The translations under genes were made by a program, and so were the position numbers. From Thereva unica (taxonomy: Eukaryota; Arthropoda; Insecta; Diptera; Therevidae), in contig OX465281.1 of NCBI GenBank assembly GCA_949987705.1, positions 172,622,516 to 172,686,515 of the forward strand: a DNA stretch of 64,000 bases, read 5' to 3'. The notes beneath the pieces were generated by a model. The model was given only the letters and a program-made list of their open reading frames with translations. It ran no database searches and was not told the origin of the DNA. This document shows positions 21,836 through 31,744 of this stretch, in pieces (within the stretch, counting starts at the first letter, position 1; each line of letters starts with the position of its first letter).

Positions 21836-23065
21836 ATTAAATCACTAAGCGCGCTACGCCAATAAGCAGCAGAACCTCTTAGATTCTTCAAATATAAATG
21901 CAGGTCCTCTATTTTGTTCCCGTTTTCACCTTCTACTTTTCTCGCACATGCGGCGATTGTTGACTTTACTCGATAGTACTCAAACATGGAGAGAGCATAG
22001 AAAAGGTAGTCGTTACGCTGAAATCTAGAGTCTTCGCCTAAAATACGGAACTGATAGTAGTCCAATGGACTTATATTCACAGGTCTGCTTTCTTTCAACC
22101 CATTTTTACCTTTCGGAAAAAGTTGACACCACGCAAATTCTTCCGCTTTTATCTCATGGGCTTCATTGACAATGTTATCGCTTGTCTTCCTTCTAATTTC
22201 ATTAACGTTATGGGACTCATCTTCGACATCAGGTTGTGCGTTATCTACAGACAACATTACAGATGTTTGTATAACGGCAACTGCTGTTCTTGTGCCCGAG
22301 ATCTCGTGCTGCATTGAAGGGCACATTTGAGGTATTTCTTGAGCGCCAATATCATGATTGACCTCTTCTCTGGAATGCACGTCGACGTATGTGAGTGTGT
22401 ACGCAATATTGCGCGACCCGAGGTTTCGTTTACAGATACGGCAAAGTTCTCGTAAGGTGTCACATTCTATAACACACGCTTTGCCATTGCCCGCAATTGG
22501 TGCTCCTTTAGGACCACAGCAATGAGAATCAGCGAAATAGTATTTGTCACCATTCTTAAATACGCTAACTGATTTCTGAGAGGCTGTTAACATACCTGCC
22601 ACATGGTTGTCAAGCAGTTGAGTCAATGCTTCAAACAAGGTCATTCCAATATTGTTGTCATTGACAACATCTTGCATACTACCAAATAGAAGCGTGTCGC
22701 TATCATACTGAACAGTAAATGACCTATCGTACATACGTATATTGTCCCTGACAACGTGAAAATTTCGCACTTCTAAGTATCCAGTTTCATTGAGTTCGTG
22801 CGGTTGTAATAGGGCTCGTATTTTGGAATAAAGGGAATCACCTTCTATCATTATATTGTTCAGTGTATTTGTAGACCATCGGCTTGGGTCTAGAATTGCG
22901 GCTCGCAAAATATTGGCCATTGATATGGCGCTACACTGAATGCCGGCATAGCCTGAAGTAAATATGTTTTCGTCACCTTGATACCACGATGCTCGAACTA
23001 CCTTGGCAACATTATTAATGGGAACGAACGCACTATTTACTTTTTCGTGAAGCTCTATGTCTCTG
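21836..23065 (-). pseudogene. Helitron H3 N-terminal segment with cysteine-protease-like domain
   Basis: The frame is open from about 23065; the first ATG (22920) is internal. A possible catalytic Gln-Cys pair lies in GIQCSAISMANILRAAI (about 22955-22905). About 180 residues on, K-Y-Y-F-A-D-S-H-C-C supplies a His in a D-S-H context. This spacing and context resemble papain-like deubiquitinases (OTU or herpesvirus-UL36/C76 type), an inference from motif alone. The rest (LFPKGKNGL...YYQFRI...LFYALSMFEYYR) is the start of Helitron_like_N. The natural junction to Rep is cut by the poly(A) insertion. Confidence 0.75.
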
Positions 23066-23071
23066 GCTATT

Positions 23072-23308
23072 TCAGTCTCGTAGAGGCTCCCGTTGCTTCG
23101 ACAATCTCGCTTCGCGTTGGTCAGGCGTTTGTAATGCTAGCTGTTCCCGTCTACTTTGTAGTTGAGCATGCTTGTCGTCTTCACTCATTTTAGTGCGCTT
23201 TGCTATATACTCTCTCCTCGCTTTTTCTAACCTCCTTTTTCGCTGTGTTTTAGTTTCAATTTTTTTATTAATTTTTTCTTTCATATTGTTCCCACGAGTA
23301 TTGGACAA
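23072..23308 (-). pseudogene. Helitron H3 basic N-terminus
   Basis: 78 residues rich in Lys/Arg with R-R-L-E-K-A-R-R-E-Y and M-S-E-D-D-K-H motifs, like the basic leader of other animal Helitron proteins and the repeats in H1. It ends out of frame with the protease-like segment, so one indel lies near 23070-23100. Confidence 0.65.
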
Positions 23309-23390
23309 ATAACAGTCGACCCCCCCAGAGGTCCATGTAGAGGGGCAAGGCTCTTATACAACAAGGTGTGCCCAGCCTTGAGGCTGAAAC

Positions 23391-23525
23391 GCTAACGACA
23401 TATCATTTTTATCCACCCTAATGCCACACAGTCCTCGGCAGGTTTCTAACGTTGACTTGGGTGGTGTATCGCTAACGACGTATCATTTTTATCCACCCTA
23501 ACGCCACACAGTTCTCGGCACAATA
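23391..23525. repeat. Pair of ~55-bp direct repeats upstream of H3
   Basis: cgctaacgacRtatcatttt followed by tatccaccctaaYgccacac occurs at 23391 and 23470, about 79 bp apart. They lie just upstream of the H3 coding start and could belong to its 5' region. Confidence 0.7.
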
Positions 23526-23689
23526 CAGAAACCTTAACTTGGGTGCATTCAAAAGATCAAAAATCATTCCAATGAAATAACCTGATCATTATTGTATTCC
23601 TTTTAGTGTTAATTCAGTTATTTTTGGATTTCACTTTTCACAAAATTGATTAGTTATGCATACCATATTTCAGAACATATTTGCAAAAA

Positions 23690-24330
23690 AAATCATCCGC
23701 TGTTTTGAATTTTCAAATTTTGACCACAGAATCGTCATTTGTGACACTGAAAACCCCCCGAAATCGATTTTCAATGGATTCAGCACACATTTCCAAAATT
23801 CACCCGCCATATTGCCGCCACCATTTTGAATTTTCAAGTTTTGACCACAGAATCGTCATTTGTGGCCCTAAAAACCCCGCGATACCGATTTTCAATGGAT
23901 TCAGAACACATTTGCAAAATTCATCCGCCATATTGGCGCCGCCATTTTGAATTTTCAAATTGTGACCACAGAATCGTCATTTGTGGCCCCAAAAACCCCC
24001 CGATACCGATTTTCAATGGATTCGGAACACATTTGCAAAATTCATCCGCCATATTGGCGCCGCCATTTTGAATTTTCAAATTTTGACCACAGAATCGTCA
24101 TTTGTGGGCCTAAAAACCCCCTTATGCCGAGTTTCAATGAAATCGGAACTCAATTGGAAAATTCGTCCGCCATCTTGGAACCGCCATCTTGATTTTTTTA
24201 CAAAATGGTCAGATTGCATTGTCACGGGAACTCAATGTGTGGGCAAAGTTTCATAAGAATCGGTTTAGTAGAAGTAGTTGAAAAAGCTGTCGCAAGATTT
24301 GAACCAAAGAAATATACGAGGTCAAGCTAA
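23690..24330 (+). repeat. Tandem repeat, ~121-bp unit, about 4.5 copies, plus shared end
   Basis: Units begin near 23705, 23826, 23947 and 24068. Each contains 'ttttgaattttcaaRttttg', 'accacagaatcgtcatttgt', 'tttcaatggattcRg' and 'catccgccatattggcgccg'. The overlapping open frames here merely read the same repeat and are not genes. The end (24160-24330) matches 10650-10870. There are no unique spacers, so it is not a CRISPR array. Confidence 0.85.
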
Positions 24331-24475
24331 ATAAAACCATTACAAAATAATAGTGTATGATAGATGAATACATGAAAAATGTCCAGAATGACCAGAAACT
24401 GAGAAAATGGTCTGGAAATTTCAACCAGAAGTATGTATATTTAACAACAAAAAAGAGATTTCTACTAAAGTCCAT

Positions 24476-24569
24476 ATATCGGTAGCCTAGAGGTAAGGCG
24501 CTGTAGTCCTATCCCAGGAGAACCAAGTTCAATCCTCGGCCGCAAAATGGTGAAATACAATTTTTTTTT
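24476..24569 (+). ncRNA. tRNA-like sequence 1 (A box, B box, T-run)
   Basis: A box tagcctagaggt (24483-24494), B box agttcaatcct (24526-24536), and T9 at 24561-24569. The T-arm pairs 4 of 5. The acceptor stem and anticodon arm do not pair well, so this is a tRNA-derived SINE head or decayed tRNA rather than a working tRNA. Confidence 0.35.
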
Positions 24570-24734
24570 ACTTCGGTGTAACATGTTTTGATTCTATTTC
24601 TCACTAAATTATATTATTTAATAATGAGACTCAGGAGAACATAAACATTTACTTAATTAAAAGTGCAAAAATATCATTTTCTTGATAACTTTTATACACC
24701 GAACAAATTACTTTATTGTTGTAAATCTGGCAGC

Positions 24735-24822
24735 AGGCCGATGGCGGAGTGGGTAGAGCGTCGGATCCTCGGTTCAGCGGCGTGTAGCGTGGAAGGTTCG
24801 AGCCTGGTCGGGCAGCTTTTTT
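24735..24822 (+). ncRNA. tRNA-like sequence 2 (A box, B box, T-run)
   Basis: A box tggcggagtgggt (24742-24754), B box ggttcgagcct (24795-24805), T6 at 24817-24822. Box sequences are close to consensus, but a full cloverleaf is not apparent. The box spacing of 53 would fit a tRNA with an extra arm or a SINE head. Confidence 0.4.
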
Positions 24823-24889
24823 GTTTTCTTTTTCTCTTTTTCTTCTTTCTGAAATGATTTATTAGCATATTAGTCAACCACCGGTAGTG

Positions 24890-24972
24890 TTTGCCATGGC
24901 GCAAGGGCTACGGAAAAGTCCTTCGTCTGTGGGGCTGCGGGTTCGATTCTTCGGCTCGCGGTGCTTTTTTTT
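24890..24972 (+). ncRNA. tRNA-like sequence 3 (A box, B box, T-run)
   Basis: A box tggcgcaagggct (24896-24908), B box ggttcgattct (24940-24950), T8 at 24965-24972. A 5-bp stem with a 7-base loop (acgga/ttcgt around aaagtcc) lies where an anticodon arm should be, but position 33 is A, not T, and the T-arm pairs poorly. Third such unit in 500 bp. Confidence 0.4.
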
Positions 24973-25040
24973 CGTCATAATAATTTATTTTTTATAATTT
25001 CCTTCGGGGAATTTTGTTTCATTTTTTTATGGCATATAGT

Positions 25041-25475
25041 AGCCGTGTTTTTTTAATGAACTATATGGTTCTTTCATCGAGTTCATTAAAAAAAAAAAGC
25101 TAAAACGACAAGGGAAATTTCAAGTAGCGCCTACTTCGATGCTTAAAACTTTCAAAATAAAACGGAAGTTAAGTGTTATTTTTTGCACTGTTACACGAAC
25201 TCCTCGCTAGAAAATAATAAATCTGCTTCTAAAAAATTAATTATTTGTTATAAATTTGCTCTCATCACTTTCCTGTTGTTTTTATTTTTAAATTACGTCT
25301 TTCCGACCCCCGAAAGTATGCAACATGCCAATCCCCGAAACAACATGCCAACACCCGAACGTATGCAATAAGAAAATTAAGAAATTTCCCAAAACCTCGA
25401 TAGAAACCCCGATTAAACCTGGGTTTTCAGATTTGTATGGGAAAGAACTATATAGTTCATTAAAAAAACACGGCT
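25041..25475. mobile_element. TIR element (435 bp), 35-bp inverted ends
   Basis: agccgtgtttttttaatgaa through ggttctttc at 25041-25075 is matched, with one mismatch, by the complement at 25441-25475. The left end also folds on itself with agttcattaaaaaaaaaaagct. The inside has copies of 'catgccaa' and 'cccgaa' but no ORF. No target duplication found. It cuts off the Helitron H1 Rep fragment on its right. Confidence 0.65.
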
Positions 25476-25479
25476 AATA

Positions 25480-25847
25480 TCAAACTCTGGATGTTCATCC
25501 ATAATTTCAATAATCAACCGCTGAAGATGACTAACACCTCGGTTAGTTTTATTAACATACTCTGCCATATAATTAGCGCATGAATACTCTTCAGTGATGA
25601 ACTGAATTATCCATGTTCGATTGAACGATATTCAATATAAAAGGATTAAACGGATTATGCCATTTTTCACATCGTTGACGTTTGACAAAAACTCGGGGCC
25701 TCTTAATCCCAGCTCGAAGTATATATATTATAATAATCGTCGTCTGAACTGATATTGTTCTTTTCATAAAAAGAATCAATATCAGGATAATCATTCCTTT
25801 CAAGATTAATCCTGATCTCCTTGTAGCGTTTACCATAATTTTTGAAA
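25480..25847 (-). pseudogene. Helitron H1 Rep fragment with the two-Tyr motif
   Basis: In fragments of the minus frames, RPRVFVKRQRCEKWHNPFNP and, after a one-base frame change near 25600, CANYMAEYVNK, the C-terminal half of a Helitron Rep nuclease with the Tyr pair. It continues the Rep sequence ending at 34838 on the far side of the Harbinger element (TTA duplication at 25848-25850 and 34835-34837). Confidence 0.75.
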
Positions 25848-26001
25848 TTAAGCTAGAAACAGATTGCAAAGTTCATCAGCGTTCATCAGCGCTGAGAAAT
25901 GTCAAATTAAGTTCTCCACGAAGTAGGTAAATACATTGAAAGTTCATCAGAGCTGACAAACGTTAAAACTTCTCGTTAGAAAAAATATTGAAACGTATAA
26001 A

Positions 26002-27390
26002 ATGAATTCGCAAAAACAACTAAAGCGGTTGCGTTTGTTGTACGAGGTGTATAAACTGCATAGGAAAATTAAAAAAGACAGGATGAAAACACTTCAACGT
26101 TCGTGTTGGGTACGGGAGATAAATTTGTCGAGAGATTACAATGGATATTTTGTCGTAACATTCCTAAGGATGAAGGAAGAATTTTTTAAAAATACTAGGA
26201 TGTTGAAAGCAATATATGAATTATTTGTTGCTCTGATGACAAATTATGTTTCTAAGAACTCGCCTAGGCCAACAATTTCTTCTGAATGTCGGCTAGCATT
26301 AACTTTAACGTAAGTAAATACGAGTATAACCGTGCATTTGAAAAAAAATTAAATTAATATAATCTTAATTTAATTTAGATACCTTTCCCAAGGGGTGTCG
26401 ATTCAGTACTTAGCGTGGAGCTTTAAAATGGGAACTAGTACTACGCGGGAAATAATTCTTGAAACATGTGAACTTATCGGGGAAGTTCTTGGTCCCTTCT
26501 ATGTAAGCAATCCCTCCCTCGGGGATTACAAGCAAATAGCAGAAGACTTTGATCGACTATGGAATATGCCACATTGCATAGGGGCCCTCGATGGAAAACA
26601 CATCAATATAACATGCCCGCCAAAATCCGGATCACAGTACTTTAATTACAAAAAAAATTTCAGCCTTAATGGCAATTTGTGATGCCAATTATTGTTTTAC
26701 GCATGTTGATGTGGGAAGTTTTGGCAGCCAAAGTGACGGAGGTAACGTGCATTTATAAATTGAATATGATTTATGTAACTAATGTGTATAATTTTCGTAG
26801 GTATTTTGAGGAATTGTGAATTGTGAATTGTGTTTTTAGAAGGTCGGCTGCCAATCCCTCAAGTTAGTCCTTTGCCAAAAACAAATGAAATGTTCCCATA
26901 TTATTTTGTCGGGGACGCTGCATTCCCTCTTAGAAGAAATTTAATGCGACCATACCCGGGAAAGAATTTAAGCACAGAACGAGCTATATTCAATTATAGG
27001 CTATCCCGAGCACGCAGAACTATTAAAAATAGTTTTGGGATACTCGTCGCTCTTTGGAGAGTTCTTAGAAATACATTAAATTGCATCCCTGATAATGCAA
27101 AAAAAATTGTTTTAGCGTGCATCACATTGCATAATTTTATAAAACTTAATCAGAACCCATCCCAAGAAGTTACTACTCAGTACTGTCCAGAAGGCTTCGT
27201 AGATTGGGAAAATCCGGACCAAGAATGGCAACCAGGAATCTGGAGAAAAGAGGCCGGAATAGACACTTTTGGAGAATTCAATTCCAGTGTATCCAATCGC
27301 CCAAGCAGGGAAGCATATGATTTAAGAGATGGACTGGCCCGTTATTTCATAAATGAGGGATCCGTCCCATTTCAGTTTAACAAAATATAA
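26002..27390 (+). pseudogene. Harbinger transposase (HARBI1-like)
   Basis: Exon 1 (26002 to about 26310) ends at GT in taacgtaagt. Exon 2 resumes at about 26380 after ttaatttag. Another GT-AG intron lies at about 26741-26800. Motifs: H-C-I-G-A-L-D-G-K-H with the first catalytic Asp, V-G-D-A-A-F-P with the second, and N-Y-R-L-S-R-A-R-R-T-I-K-N-S-F-G, where relatives have Glu (E-N-x-F-G), so the third catalytic residue is Lys here. One extra A near 26660 and a stop around the aattgtg triplication (26812-26832) break the frame. Inactive. Confidence 0.88.
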
Positions 27391-27671
27391 TAATATGTAA
27401 TGAAATACACAGTATATTATTTTATTCCGCCTTTTATTTTATATCACATATTACATTTTGTTTTCAGGCACCACAGTTCAGGCTTAGTTTTTATTAAACA
27501 AAACAAAAATTCAATAATCAAAAATTAAAATAACTTTCAGTATTAAATTACACATTAAATATATAACATATAGTTTTCAAGTACCATACTTCAGACTTAT
27601 TTTTTAATAAACAAAGGATGAAATTCAATATTCCAAAATAAAAATATATTCTTTAAGCACTATGGGTGGTT

Positions 27672-27824
27672 CTACATGAGCGGACGAACAATTCGAACAC
27701 ACAAACGTAAGTTTATGGGGAAGAGGGTGAGAGAGGAGGTGGAACTCCATCTTCCTCCGTCACCCTCTTCTCCACAAACGACGTTTCGAACACACAAAAA
27801 TGTGTTCGTTGTACGCTCGTGTAG
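27672..27824. mobile_element. Small TIR element between the Harbinger genes
   Basis: ctacatgagcggacgaaca at the left and tgttcgttgtacgctcgtgt plus ag at the right are imperfect complements. The inside contains cgaacacacaaa twice. Open frames across it on both strands are incidental. Outside it, 27391-27671 and 27825-27910 show nothing beyond 3' UTR-like AT-rich DNA. Confidence 0.5.
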
Positions 27825-28585
27825 AATTGGGCTATCAATACTTAAAATATCAACAACTAAAAAAAAAATCATTATAAATTTCAATACACAAAATATTAAG
27901 GACCAATTAATCACGGGTTCATAGAACGTATTTTTTTTTTTTTTAAATTTGTTAAATACGTTAGTATGTGCAATCTTGCATCTTCCTGTGCTGCTTCTGG
28001 CAACTCATCCAGAAGTTTACCAATTGTCTTACTAAACATTTTGTTTACCCCTTCTTCTTCGATTTTATTTTCGCCATTTTCAAAAGTAGACAATATTGAA
28101 TCGAATCTTTGTTCAATATAATCAGGGTTATCTAATTTTCTGTTCCTTTTTTTCGTTTAGGGGGGACTTCAACACTCTCTGTTTCAATTAAAGAGATGTC
28201 CCCCGTTTCTTCGGAACTTATATCAGTCGATCCACTATCATCATTTTTATTTATTTCTTTAAGGATATCGCTATTTCCACGAGATCTGCAAAAAATTTCA
28301 TTAAAAGATTTCTGAAGTACGATAAAATATTATTTTTAACTTGGCATTTGTAGGCACATCAGATAAAAAAGATAGATTTGCCATCAATTCCCATTCGTTG
28401 CATGGATTAGCAGCACTTCCTGAAGGCAAATTCAATTTTTTTAGTTCTCGCGTATAGCGGTCCCTCACCACTTTCCATTTTTTCTGACATACCTCATCTA
28501 AAATTACAAGTATAAATAAACATTGATTAAGGATCAAATAGTAATATCATTACGTTACGCAGACGTTAAGAAACAATTATAACTG

Positions 28586-31066
28586 ATGGACATTAGACCG
28601 ATAACAATGTCCGATCCCATATATAATGGAAATTTTTTACAAACAATAAGAACTACTTACAATGAAGAATGTGCCAATAATTTAAAACACTGGATGAATC
28701 ACGCCAACAACTTCAAGAAAACAGAGGTACACATTAAGTTTCTACTGAAGTGCAGAGAGTTTGATGTCATCCCCAAACACCTACTCGTATATAAGAACTT
28801 ACAACATTTGAAATTCAACGCAACACGAGTAAGAAAGTTGTTCCACCGAAAATGTAACAACTTTGCGAGACGAATACTTCAACTAGAAATCAAAGACTAC
28901 CACCTACATTTGAGTTTCTTGAGACGAAGGATCAAAGAATTGGAGATTAAAATTGATGCGATATTACCACCCACAGTCACAGATCACTTTTATAAATCAC
29001 AACAAATTAGGTTGAATAGAAGGTTTGATAATAATTGGTATAACTCACAGAAGAAATTTAAATCTCTGGTGAGAAATTCCCAACCTACATTATTTCCCAC
29101 AAGCACCAAATATACTTGGTTCAAAAACTTGTCCAACACCACCATCCCACGAGAAGTAGGGAATATTGTATCACTGGGTAATAAATTCAACTTAACGAAC
29201 AACAGAATAACTACAAATGACAAAGTAGATATAATTAAAAACGTAGAGTGTAACCTTTACAAAATACCTCAAGAGCAACGCACTGAAGTGAGACAACAAG
29301 TCACCCAGATCGTTAACAATGCCTCACGGAGACAGACACGGATGAGACACCAAACCATTTTCCAAAAGAACTTACAAAAGGACTTGGACACCACTAAGAA
29401 ATTCATCGAGGACAACTCTGATTTGATGTTTACAATTGCAGACAAGGGGAATGTCACAGTGGCCTTGGATAAATCTGAATATGTCTCACGAGTCAACATC
29501 CTGTTGTCAGACCAAAACACATACAACCCACTACAGAAGAACCCGAACAAAAATGTGATAGACAACTTGAAGGTTTTAGTGAAAAGGTGGCAAAAGAAAG
29601 AATACATCGATCAGAGGGAATTCCACCGACTTTTCTTGACTTCAGCTAACTTGGCCAGGGCTTATGCCTTACCAAAAATTCACAAACCAGGGTATTCCTT
29701 CCGGATAATTGTGTCATCGATTGGAAGTCCCCTTCACAACTTGTCAAAGTTACTACAAAGGATATTGAGTTTGGGTCTACAAGAAGAAAATTTTACAGTG
29801 AAGAATAGTTCTGAGTTTGTTCACCAAATTCGAAACATACATGTTCCTGATGACCACTGTTTGATTTCCTTAGACGTTTCTTCCCTGTTTACTAACATTC
29901 CCACCGAGTTAGTTCTGAAGGGGATAGAAAAACGCTGGTCCACTATCGAACAACATTGCAAAATTCCTTGGAATGAGATCAACATAGCGATCAACCTGCT
30001 GATTAACTCAACCTTCTTCCAATTTGGAGGTAAGTATTACCAACAAATTGACGGTGTTCCATTGGGCAATCCTTCCTCTCCTACGATAGCAGAATTTACA
30101 ATGAGAGACCTTGAGCAGACTTGCTTACAACATCTAAACTTCACCCCACTTCTATACTGCAGGAATGTGGACGATATTTTTGTGATTCTACCTAAACACA
30201 AAATAGATGAGATTATTAATGTCTTCAACGGTTACCATCCAAAACTACAGTTTACTCACGAAATGGAGGTGGAGCACTCCCTCAACTTTCTTGACACGCA
30301 AGTCAAAATTGAGGGTAATAGAGTACTAACCAATTGGTACAGGAAACCAACATATTCTGGTAGACTTTTACACTTCCATTCAAATCATCCGGTGGAACAA
30401 AAGAAAGCGATTATATACAATTTAGTTGACAAAGCCATTCTATTATCTGACAGAATGTTCCATTCTGAAAACATCAACATTGTGAAAGATATTCTCTTAC
30501 AAAACTGCTATCCACCAAAATTTATCGACACTTACATTAAAAAACGCTTTACATTTTATGAACAGAATAGTAACAATTACAACTTAACCAATATAAGATC
30601 AGATTTTATAGTTTTACCTTTTCATTCCCTTATCACAAAAGAGCTTTCACAATACTTTCAAAATTTTAATATCAAAACAGTTTATAAAGTCAATAACAAA
30701 TTAGATTCAATTGTTAAAAAAGGAAAAGATAGATTACCAATCAACAGACAACATGGTGTAGTTTATCAAATAGAATGCAATGATTGTGAAGCTAAATATA
30801 TTGGTCAAACGAAAAGAGCATTAGAAACACGTATAAAAGAACATAAACAGAACATTAACAATCCAGAAAAACACAATGTTATGTCGGTACACAGAATTAA
30901 AAAAAATCACAATATGAAATGGGACGATCCTAAGATTTTAGACATAGAAAGACATTGGTACAAAAGAGATGTATCAGAAATGTTACATATTAAAAGAACA
31001 AAAAACACCTTAAATGTTCAAAGAGACACAGAAAAACTAAGCAATATTTACACGTCCATCTTGTAA
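28586..31066 (+). CDS. Penelope reverse transcriptase-GIY-YIG endonuclease
   Basis: An uninterrupted 826-codon ORF. Residues 1-270 are a basic helical N-terminus. The Penelope block A-D-K-G-N-V-T-V-A-L-D follows near 289. RT motif A is L-D-V-S-S-L-F-T-N-I-P, motif B G-V-P-L-G-N-P-S-S-P. Motif C is N-V-D-D at 527-530, where relatives usually have Y-V-D-D; both Asp are kept. The GIY-YIG nuclease is at the C-terminus: G-V-V-Y 724-727, a C-x2-C at 731/734, K-Y-I-G 737-740, then R-I-K-E-H. It nicks target DNA and copies RNA by target-primed synthesis. Full length and open, so young or recently active. Confidence 0.95.
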   Translation: MDIRPITMSDPIYNGNFLQTIRTTYNEECANNLKHWMNHANNFKKTEVHIKFLLKCREFDVIPKHLLVYKNLQHLKFNATRVRKLFHRKCNNFARRILQLEIKDYHLHLSFLRRRIKELEIKIDAILPPTVTDHFYKSQQIRLNRRFDNNWYNSQKKFKSLVRNSQPTLFPTSTKYTWFKNLSNTTIPREVGNIVSLGNKFNLTNNRITTNDKVDIIKNVECNLYKIPQEQRTEVRQQVTQIVNNASRRQTRMRHQTIFQKNLQKDLDTTKKFIEDNSDLMFTIADKGNVTVALDKSEYVSRVNILLSDQNTYNPLQKNPNKNVIDNLKVLVKRWQKKEYIDQREFHRLFLTSANLARAYALPKIHKPGYSFRIIVSSIGSPLHNLSKLLQRILSLGLQEENFTVKNSSEFVHQIRNIHVPDDHCLISLDVSSLFTNIPTELVLKGIEKRWSTIEQHCKIPWNEINIAINLLINSTFFQFGGKYYQQIDGVPLGNPSSPTIAEFTMRDLEQTCLQHLNFTPLLYCRNVDDIFVILPKHKIDEIINVFNGYHPKLQFTHEMEVEHSLNFLDTQVKIEGNRVLTNWYRKPTYSGRLLHFHSNHPVEQKKAIIYNLVDKAILLSDRMFHSENINIVKDILLQNCYPPKFIDTYIKKRFTFYEQNSNNYNLTNIRSDFIVLPFHSLITKELSQYFQNFNIKTVYKVNNKLDSIVKKGKDRLPINRQHGVVYQIECNDCEAKYIGQTKRALETRIKEHKQNINNPEKHNVMSVHRIKKNHNMKWDDPKILDIERHWYKRDVSEMLHIKRTKNTLNVQRDTEKLSNIYTSIL

Positions 31067-31199
31067 ACCAGTTGTTTAATTACTACCAATTATACTATAA
31101 TCACTTTGTTATTTATTAATTTATTTATTTATTTGTTCCTTTGTTTTTTTTTTTTTTTTTTTTTTTTTTAAGTTATACTTCTTTAGGCGCGTTTTGAAA

Positions 31200-31670
31200 A
31201 ATATTATGAGAGTGAATTTTGACGAATTCGCAACGCAACGCAACTTGAGGATATAGGCGAAGGGGTGGAGGCAATGGAGGGCAAGCATTTCAACTTCCAT
31301 TCTTCATGCTCACTGGGATTATCATTATTATGCACGGTATACAGAAGCGACGGCAGCTTCGAATACCGTAAAAAATGGGCGCCTGGTGACTTCAGCCGTA
31401 ATGCTGAAACAACAACAGAACCTTCGATTTTATATGGCAAGTGTCCCCCACGTGACATCAGCACTAAAATACCGTATACGGTATACAGTCTTTTACATTA
31501 TCTTGTTTCTGAATACCGTGATTACTATGGGCATATGAAAACTCGCAGCCGATGCCGGTTCACGATGTCGATGGGTGAGGGGGTTTTTATGCTGAGGCTA
31601 TGGAGGGAAATAAATTTCATGTTCGAGTCATCAGCTAATAGTATGTTTGGTTTTTCGTGCGCATAGGAAG
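31200..31670 (+). repeat. Dispersed repeat R with a palindromic core
   Basis: Over 450 bp it closely matches the complement of 47100-48010. It contains the perfect palindrome ataccgtatacggtat (about 31471-31486). A shorter, more diverged block lies at 32690-32885 (gatataggcgaaggggta, ggctatggagggaaataaat). Non-coding. Confidence 0.8.
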
Positions 31671-31744
31671 ATTCGTAGTGTTTACTATGTGCTGTTTGTT
31701 GGTGAGGGGTTTTACTGGCTGGAAGGCAATTTCTCTAACTCGTA

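Larger units (their letters stand above)
15896..23308 (-). mobile_element. Helitron H3, old and interrupted
   Basis: A minus-strand Rep-helicase gene readable from a basic N-terminus (23308) to the helicase (15896). It is split by LINE J1 (17374-20686) and a 66-bp poly(A) insertion (21770-21835). Domain order is basic region, papain-like protease-like region, Helitron_like_N, HUH nuclease with two Tyr, then PIF1-type helicase. This order is that of animal Helitrons. The exact 5'-TC and CTRR-3' tips were not located, so the limits given are those of the coding sequence. Confidence 0.85.

Noticed and set aside
23690..24200. CRISPR array
   Set aside because: Units are contiguous ~121-bp repeats with no unique spacers, in a eukaryotic context.
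23681..24256. Overlapping ORFs with repeated protein sequence
   Set aside because: They read the 121-bp tandem repeat; unit length not kept in frame by selection as far as can be seen.
24476..24972. Functional tRNA genes
   Set aside because: A and B boxes are present but the acceptor, anticodon and T stems do not pair as in tRNAs; kept only as tRNA-like sequences.
27676..27924. Small gene between transposase and MADF
   Set aside because: Open on both strands over a small inverted-repeat element; no motif.
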